Part shown: piece by piece, positions 58,687 through 64,000 of the stretch | How the letters are laid out: each line of letters begins with the position of its first letter | How positions within the stretch are numbered: position 1 is the stretch's first letter | Assembly: GCA_947632485.1 (NCBI GenBank) | Contig: CANRPJ010000009.1 | Coordinates: forward strand, 27,751 to 91,750 | Direction: 5' to 3' | Length of the DNA: 64,000 bases | Source: an uncultured Muribaculaceae bacterium | Lineage (GTDB): Bacteria > Bacteroidota > Bacteroidia > Bacteroidales > Muribaculaceae | Program-made: the position numbers and the translations under genes | The notes under the pieces: generated by a model | What the model was told of the DNA's origin: nothing | Databases searched by the model: none | What the model saw: only the letters and a program-made list of their open reading frames with translations

Positions 58687-61125
58687 ATGATTTACCCTGC
58701 CGACTATGAGTCGAGGATAGGATTCGCACCGTTGCGTGCCTGTGTGGCGGAGCTCTGTCTGAGCCGTAAAGGACGCGATCTGGTGCAGGCTATGTCTTTC
58801 TCTTCCTCCTTCAGCGAGCTGAGTCGCAAATTGAAGGGAGTGGCTGAGATGCAGAGCCTTTTGGAATCGGCGGTAGACCTACCCGTTTCTGACCTCCACG
58901 ATGTGGCGCCATATCTGGCTGAGATCAAGGCGGAACGCAGCTTCATGTCGCCACGCCGCCTTTGGGAGCTGAGGGGAATTCTATCTACCGCTGCAGCTGT
59001 AAGTAGCTTTTTCTCAAGCGATGAGTCCGCCTCCGTCTCTCCGGTGCTCGCTGAGGAGTTCTCCTCACTTCATGGTTTCCCCGAGGTTGTTGCCACGATT
59101 GAGCGGGCCGTGAATCGCTTTGGCGAGGTCAAGGATTCAGCCTCACCCGAGCTGGCTGAGATACGCAGTCAGAAGGCCTCCGTGTCAGCTTCAATGGCTT
59201 CTGTAATGCGCCGTTTCATCGGTAGGGCGGCAGCTGAAGGAGTGCTTGATAAAGACGTGGCTCCTTCGGTGCGCGATGGGCGACTCGTAGTGCCGGTGGC
59301 TGCGGCGATGAAGAGGAAAGTATCCGGTATTGTTCATGATGAAAGTGCCACTGGTAAAACCGTTTATATCGAGCCGGCAGAAGTTGTGGAAGCCGGTAAC
59401 CGCCTCCGTGAGCTTGAGTTGGAAGAGAAGCGCGAGGAGACAAGGATTCTTATCGGTATAGCCGATGTTTTGCGCCCCTCCATACCTGACCTTGAGGAAG
59501 CTGTCGATAAGCTCGCTCTTTACGACTTTATCAGGGCAAAGGCCTTGTTCGCGATCCAGACAGGAGGCAAACTGCCTCATCTTGAAGAGAAAGTGGAATT
59601 TGAGTGGTATCATGCCGTCCACCCCGGGCTCGCTATGGCTTTGAAGTCTCAGGGTCGGGAGGTGGTACCTCTTGACCTTACGCTCTCCGGCGAAAAGCGT
59701 ATTCTCCTCATTTCAGGACCTAATGCCGGAGGTAAGTCTGTGTGCCTCAAGACTGTGGGCTGCCTGCAATATATGATGCAGTGCGGTCTTCTGCCTACGC
59801 TTTACGAAAACTCCCACATGGGAGTGTTTCAGAATCTTTTGGTCGATATAGGCGATGAGCAGAGCATAGAAAATGATCTCAGCACCTATTCCTCCCATCT
59901 GCGCAACATGAAGGTCTTTCTCCGCGTGGCCGATGAAAAAACTCTCTTCCTGGCCGACGAAATGGGCTCAGGCACAGAGCCCCAGATCGGTGGAGCGCTT
60001 GCTCAGGCTATTCTCGCCTCTTTGGGCTCGACCGGTTGTCGCGGGGTGGTGACTACTCATTATCAGAATCTTAAGACTTTCGCCGATGAGGCTCCTGGGT
60101 TCGTAAATGGAGCTATGCTCTACGACCGCCAGCATCTCCGGCCGATGTTTAAGCTTGAAGTCGGAAGTCCCGGAAGCTCATTCGCGCTCGATATAGCTCG
60201 CAACACGGGTCTGCCTGCTGCCGTGATTGAAGAGGCTAAGCGCATTGCCGGATCTGATTATGTGAATCTCGACAAGTATCTCTCCGACATAGCGCGCGAC
60301 CGCCGCTACTGGGCCAATAAGCGCCTCGCTATAAAGGAGAAAGAGCATAAACTCGAGAAAGCCCTCGATTCCGCTGAAGAGAGAGCCGAGACGCTGCGTA
60401 CCCGGAGGGCGGAAATTCTTGCCGAAGCGAGGAAGCAGGCTTCAGAGCTTCTTGAGGGTGCAAATGCCCGGCTGGAAAATACTATCCACGAGATCAGGAA
60501 AGCGGCGGCAGAAAAAGAGCGTACAAAAGAAGTGCGCCAGGATCTGGAGCGTTTCAGAAAAGATCTTAAGGAGGCACCTGTAGATCGCAACGAGCCATCG
60601 GAACTTAAGCCCCGCCGCAAGAAGACGCCCAATGTTACCCAGCCCGCACCGGTTCAGGGGCCGGTCAAGGAAGGCGATTCCGTTAAGATGAAAGATGGGG
60701 AGGTAGTCGGAAAAGTTGTGGCTGTAGGCCAGAAGGAGGCGGAAGTCGTGTTCGGGGCGCTCCGTAGCCGGGTCGCTCTTTCCAAACTTGTGAAGGTCTC
60801 GCCGGCAAAAGCTGCGAAAGAATCTCAGCATCAGGCTATTTCTCCTACTGCTAACTCTGACGCCCGCCGCCGCCAGCTCGCTTTCAATCAGGAAATTGAT
60901 GTTAGAGGTATGCGGGCCGACGAAGCCCTTCAGGCAGTCACATATTTCCTCGACGATGCCGTTCAGTTTGGTGCCGGACGTGTTAGGATTCTCCATGGCA
61001 CCGGCACAGGAGCTCTGCGGCAGGCTATCAGGCAGTATCTTAACTCCGTGCCCGATGTAGTCTCATTCGCTGATGAAGACGTCCGGTTCGGGGGAGCTGG
61101 AATCACAGTGGTCAATCTCAGATAG
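58687..61125 (+). CDS. mutS2: Endonuclease MutS2
   Basis: Acts on branched or recombination intermediate DNA and, in some species, on collided ribosomes. The 812-residue chain lacks the MutS mismatch-recognition N-terminus. It has the core lever and clamp region, Walker A (SGPNAGGKSVCLKTVG), ATPase signatures (DIGDEQSIENDLSTYSSHL, FLADEMGSGTEPQIGGALAQ, VVTTHYQNLK), a long coiled coil (about 530-630), a KOW-like stretch (GDSVKMKDGEVVGKVVAVG) and a C-terminal Smr nuclease domain (EIDVRGMRADEAL and HGTGTGALR). Only 23 bases separate it from the Usp gene. Confidence 0.96.
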   Translation: MIYPADYESRIGFAPLRACVAELCLSRKGRDLVQAMSFSSSFSELSRKLKGVAEMQSLLESAVDLPVSDLHDVAPYLAEIKAERSFMSPRRLWELRGILSTAAAVSSFFSSDESASVSPVLAEEFSSLHGFPEVVATIERAVNRFGEVKDSASPELAEIRSQKASVSASMASVMRRFIGRAAAEGVLDKDVAPSVRDGRLVVPVAAAMKRKVSGIVHDESATGKTVYIEPAEVVEAGNRLRELELEEKREETRILIGIADVLRPSIPDLEEAVDKLALYDFIRAKALFAIQTGGKLPHLEEKVEFEWYHAVHPGLAMALKSQGREVVPLDLTLSGEKRILLISGPNAGGKSVCLKTVGCLQYMMQCGLLPTLYENSHMGVFQNLLVDIGDEQSIENDLSTYSSHLRNMKVFLRVADEKTLFLADEMGSGTEPQIGGALAQAILASLGSTGCRGVVTTHYQNLKTFADEAPGFVNGAMLYDRQHLRPMFKLEVGSPGSSFALDIARNTGLPAAVIEEAKRIAGSDYVNLDKYLSDIARDRRYWANKRLAIKEKEHKLEKALDSAEERAETLRTRRAEILAEARKQASELLEGANARLENTIHEIRKAAAEKERTKEVRQDLERFRKDLKEAPVDRNEPSELKPRRKKTPNVTQPAPVQGPVKEGDSVKMKDGEVVGKVVAVGQKEAEVVFGALRSRVALSKLVKVSPAKAAKESQHQAISPTANSDARRRQLAFNQEIDVRGMRADEALQAVTYFLDDAVQFGAGRVRILHGTGTGALRQAIRQYLNSVPDVVSFADEDVRFGGAGITVVNLR

Positions 61126-61128
61126 AAG

Positions 61129-61995
61129 ATGAAAGCTCCCTATTTCGGCCTTTGGGCTCTTCTCACATGTGCATTGGCCGGTATCGCCTATTTCTCATTC
61201 TCTGAAGAAAAACTGGTTATCGGTAGCCATGAGCTGAAAAAGGCTCCTATCCCGTCGGCATTGGGACTCGTCGTTGATTCCGAAGCGGTTACGTTGCCAG
61301 CCGATGTTAGGCAGGTGTCCGTGGCGCCGCCTTCCTCCCGAAAAAAAGTAGCGGTAGCCGAGGAGTCGGCTCCGGCGGTTGCTGAGCCTCCGGTGCAGTT
61401 ATTCCCCGAAGTGCCTGAGCCGGTTGATTCCGGAGCTCAGTCGATTCTTCTCTTCGGCGATTCTATGACTATGAATCTCGCCTATCGCCTCGCTCAGTAT
61501 GCCAAAGCCAATGGTCATAAATTCCACGCCGTCAACTGGGATTCGAGCAATACAAAAATATGGGCCGAAACCGATACTCTCCAGTATTTTATCAATAAAT
61601 TCCGCCCTACCTACTATTTCATCGCCCTGGGTAGCAATGAGATGTTCCTTAAAGACGCCTCCTCGCGGCTACCTTACGTGCGTAAGATCATTAGTAAACT
61701 CGGCGATGCTCCCTATATCTGGATCGGACCTCCCAATAAGGCTCAGGATTGTGCCATGTCGAGAATGCTCGAGGCAAATCTGCGCCAAGGAGCCTTTTTC
61801 AGAACCGACGGCATGAAGTTTGAGCTTCAGCAAGACCATATCCACCCCACCAGAAGCGCGAGTGCTATATGGATTGATAGCATCATGCGATGGCTGCCGC
61901 GCTCTGCGAATCCGATTCTCCTCGAGGCTCCTTCCGATTCTATTGGCAAGGTAATCCCTAAGCTTGTAATTCTTAAGGCGCTTAATAAGCAATGA
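61129..61995 (+). CDS. SGNH-type hydrolase, membrane-anchored
   Basis: A 288-residue protein with an N-terminal membrane helix or uncleaved signal (FGLWALLTCALAGIAYFSFS) and a periplasmic SGNH/GDSL-like domain: block I ILLFGDSMTMNL with nucleophilic serine, the GSNE block near residue 168, and the Asp-His pair in DHIHPTRSAS. Such proteins commonly pair with MBOAT acyltransferases to add or remove acyl groups on envelope polymers, and an MBOAT gene follows with a 4-base overlap. It is separated from mutS2 by 3 bases. Confidence 0.86.
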   Translation: MKAPYFGLWALLTCALAGIAYFSFSEEKLVIGSHELKKAPIPSALGLVVDSEAVTLPADVRQVSVAPPSSRKKVAVAEESAPAVAEPPVQLFPEVPEPVDSGAQSILLFGDSMTMNLAYRLAQYAKANGHKFHAVNWDSSNTKIWAETDTLQYFINKFRPTYYFIALGSNEMFLKDASSRLPYVRKIISKLGDAPYIWIGPPNKAQDCAMSRMLEANLRQGAFFRTDGMKFELQQDHIHPTRSASAIWIDSIMRWLPRSANPILLEAPSDSIGKVIPKLVILKALNKQ

Positions 61996-63479
61996 TTACA
62001 TCGGTCGACAATATTTGGCAGGCGCTCGAGGCTGTCGGTCGTATGCTGCTCTACGACAAGGAGGCTCCCATGCTCTTTTCGAGCGGCCTTTTCTGGCTCC
62101 TGTTCATCATCTTCTTGCCCGTTTTCGTCCTCGTAAGGAAGAGCAAGACTAAGATGGTGCTCTTCGTATCCGCATTCAGCCTCTATTTCTACTATAAAAG
62201 CAGCGGTCTCTTTTTCCTTATGCTGATTGGCACCTCTCTTATCGACTGGTTTATAAGCCGGGGAATAGCGGCAGCCAGGCGTAAGGGAGTCCGAATGGCT
62301 CTGCTCATTGTTTCTGTCGTTTTCTCCCTCTCTATCCTCGGCTATTTCAAATATGCCAACTTCTTCCTCTGGAACTGGAATCAGATGGTGCAGGGCAATT
62401 TCCAGCCTCTCGATATAATCCTGCCTGTCGGAATCTCATTCTATACCTTCCAGTCTATCAGCTATGTAGTCGATGTCTATAAGAAGCGTATCAGTCCGAC
62501 AGCTTCGTGGATCGACTATCTCTTCTTCCTATCGTTCTTCCCGGCCCTCGTTGCCGGACCGATTGTGAGAGCCGACTATTTCCTGCCTCAGCTTGAGAAG
62601 AACCGGCCTGCAAAACCCGGAAATATCTACGGCGGTCTATGGCTCATTATTATAGGTATTATAAAGAAAGCTATAATTGCCGACTATATAGCTCAATATA
62701 ATGATCTGGTCTTCAATAATCCCGACATTTATAGGGGAATTGAGGCTCTGATGGGAGTTTTGGGCTATACTATGCAGATCTATTGCGATTTCTCCGGCTA
62801 TTCCGATATGGCTATTGGCCTCGCGCTCATCATGGGTTTCCGCCTCGGAATCAATTTCGATTCCCCCTACCAGAGCCGCAATCTTACCGAGTTCTGGCGC
62901 CGCTGGCACATCTCCCTCTCCTCATGGCTGCGCGACTATGTCTACATCCCCCTGGGAGGCAATAGGAAAGGCACATTCAGAACCTATCTCAACAATTTCC
63001 TCACCATGCTCATCGGTGGCCTTTGGCACGGAGCCGCTTGGAAATTCGTCTTCTGGGGAGCTATGCATGGAGTAGGTCTGGCTGTCCATAAGGCGTTCAA
63101 GCCTATCCTGGTCAGGATTCCCGACAATTTCCTTACCATATTCTGCAGTTGGGTTCTTACATTCACCTATGTATCTGCCCTTTGGGTATTCTTTAGGGCC
63201 GCTTCCTTCTCCGACTCCCTCCTGATTCTGGGCAATATCTTTCAGGATTGGGACTGGCGACGCCTTCCTGTCTTCTGGGACGTCCGTAGAGAATGGTGCG
63301 TCATGATGCTGATCCTGATAATTTGCCATTTCGTGCCCTCCTTCATTACTGATGGTCTGAAAAATTTCTTCGTCCGGATTCCGTGGATCGTAAAGATTCT
63401 ACTCTTTCTGGTTGTAGTTCAGCTCGTAATCGAGTATATGGGTGAAGAAGTAGCCCCCTTCATCTATTTCCAGTTCTGA
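61992..63479 (+). CDS. MBOAT family O-acyltransferase (AlgI/DltB-like)
   Basis: A 495-residue polytopic inner-membrane protein. MBOAT signatures are LPVGISFYTFQSISYVVDVY, FFPALVAGPIVRADYFLPQL, DFSGYSDMAIGLALIMGFRL, the catalytic-region histidine in RRWHISLSSWLRDYVYIPLG, and the second conserved His in GGLWHGAAWKFVFWGAMHGV. It would move acyl groups across the membrane for O-acylation of an exopolymer, peptidoglycan or LPS sugar. The preceding SGNH protein is the likely periplasmic partner, as AlgX/AlgJ or DltD are for AlgI and DltB. The acceptor is unknown. Confidence 0.95.
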   Translation: MITSVDNIWQALEAVGRMLLYDKEAPMLFSSGLFWLLFIIFLPVFVLVRKSKTKMVLFVSAFSLYFYYKSSGLFFLMLIGTSLIDWFISRGIAAARRKGVRMALLIVSVVFSLSILGYFKYANFFLWNWNQMVQGNFQPLDIILPVGISFYTFQSISYVVDVYKKRISPTASWIDYLFFLSFFPALVAGPIVRADYFLPQLEKNRPAKPGNIYGGLWLIIIGIIKKAIIADYIAQYNDLVFNNPDIYRGIEALMGVLGYTMQIYCDFSGYSDMAIGLALIMGFRLGINFDSPYQSRNLTEFWRRWHISLSSWLRDYVYIPLGGNRKGTFRTYLNNFLTMLIGGLWHGAAWKFVFWGAMHGVGLAVHKAFKPILVRIPDNFLTIFCSWVLTFTYVSALWVFFRAASFSDSLLILGNIFQDWDWRRLPVFWDVRREWCVMMLILIICHFVPSFITDGLKNFFVRIPWIVKILLFLVVVQLVIEYMGEEVAPFIYFQF

Positions 63480-63627
63480 GGTCTTTTACCGCCCAGTTTG
63501 CATCGCTCAAAATGATATTTTATCTTTCTTTACAAAATTATATAAATTTTAACATTTGTCAAGACTTTAATTCACAATTTGTTATCTTGATGCTGTAAGA
63601 TTTTTAGCAAATTTCTTACTGAAAAGC
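63480..63627 (+). other. Intergenic region between MBOAT gene and rRNA promoter
   Basis: About 150 bases, AT-rich, no convincing frame. No clear T-run hairpin follows the MBOAT stop, so read-through towards the rRNA operon is possible. Confidence 0.5.
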
Positions 63628-63658
63628 TTGCGTTGAGAAAAATCTGGTTGTAACTTTG
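63628..63658 (+). promoter_or_regulatory. rRNA operon promoter
   Basis: TTG at 63628-63630, 20 bases, TAACTTTG at 63651-63658. It is the only strong candidate upstream of 16S and would give a leader of about 270 bases. Confidence 0.78.
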
Positions 63659-63935
63659 CACTCGCAATTCGGCGGAGCGTCCCTTCGGGGAGGCGAGCCG
63701 GAGCGCCAGAGAGGACATTGACAAGTATGCGGACATGACAAAGCAGCGCGCCTGTTGCCAATTGTGCAGCAGGCGGGTAGCAAGAGAGATACAAGGGACA
63801 TTGAAAATGTTCCCGTCATTACAATTTCTTTTAATACCGAAGAAGGACCTGAGAGCAACGGGTGCCACGATTCTACGATCGGACCACCTGTCGGGACAGA
63901 CAAACTGAAAAGAAGAATATCATAAGATATAATTT
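63659..63935 (+). other. rRNA leader region
   Basis: Between promoter and 16S 5' end. It contains several GC-rich hairpins (for example GGAGCGTCCCTTCGGGGAGG near 63674) expected for antitermination or RNase III processing. Short minus-strand frames here do not look coding. Confidence 0.6.

Positions 63936-64000
<65 letters not shown>

Overview
The window is a near-contiguous stretch of chromosome from a member of the Bacteroidota, most likely order Bacteroidales. A Muribaculaceae-like origin is my impression only. The evidence is: repeated Bacteroidetes-type promoters (TTG, about 20 bases, TAnnTTTG, usually TAACTTTG) with weak Shine-Dalgarno sequences; many lipoboxes and SusC-like TonB-dependent receptors; a complete Bat (aerotolerance-type) operon; a long-form PurL; a PPi-dependent phosphofructokinase; and the 5' end of a Bacteroidia-like 16S rRNA at the right edge. 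Base composition is roughly balanced and even. I see no insertion sequence, prophage, CRISPR array or plasmid region, so this is mostly core genome.

Layout. 1-5813 (minus): purL, a lipoprotein gene and a murB whose frame runs on without a stop into a metallo-beta-lactamase-fold (PhnP-like) domain cut by the window edge. 5892-9814: a YbdG-like mechanosensitive channel, a TraB/GumN protein, then two overlapping HU-family genes, the second encoding HU + acidic linker + one membrane span + LysM. 9837-11891: a terminator, tRNA-Cys, ndk and an M23/LysM peptidase. 12008-15680: an ECF sigma factor, a reduced FecR-like anti-sigma factor and an STN-bearing outer-membrane receptor whose frame is broken at a short CT repeat. 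15767-23016 (minus): mdh, a secreted protein, a Sua5/YrdC protein, a thioredoxin lipoprotein, PPi-PFK, a second beta-barrel protein and kdsB. 23155-28576: tRNA-Met, a Crp-type regulator and the chain nupG-rsmE-kdsA-TPR with 4-base overlaps. 28598-39530: an MFS transporter, a MmcQ/YjbR protein, a TonB receptor with a large partner lipoprotein, mtnN, a FeoB-associated small protein, topB and mazG. 39624-39724: a long inverted repeat. 39818-47700: DHH phosphoesterase, DUF4827 lipoprotein, glmM, sppA, lpxK, punA, thiL. 47816-57078: moxR, DUF58, a membrane protein, batA, batB, batC, two batD-like genes and batE. 57239-63479: a small HTH-like protein, a universal stress protein, mutS2, and an SGNH + MBOAT O-acyltransferase pair. 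63628-64000: rRNA promoter, leader and 16S start.

Functional themes. The cell envelope dominates: UDP-MurNAc synthesis (murB, glmM), Kdo and lipid A (kdsA, kdsB, lpxK), outer-membrane transport (three beta-barrel receptors), peptidoglycan binding (two LysM proteins) and Bat stress functions. The observations most worth following up are the MurB-MBL fusion, the HU-TM-LysM protein that could tie DNA to the cell wall, the CT-repeat frameshift in the sigma/anti-sigma/receptor module, the TonB receptor with its OB-fold lipoprotein, and the inverted repeat at 39.6 kb. No complete, clearly new multi-gene system is evident.
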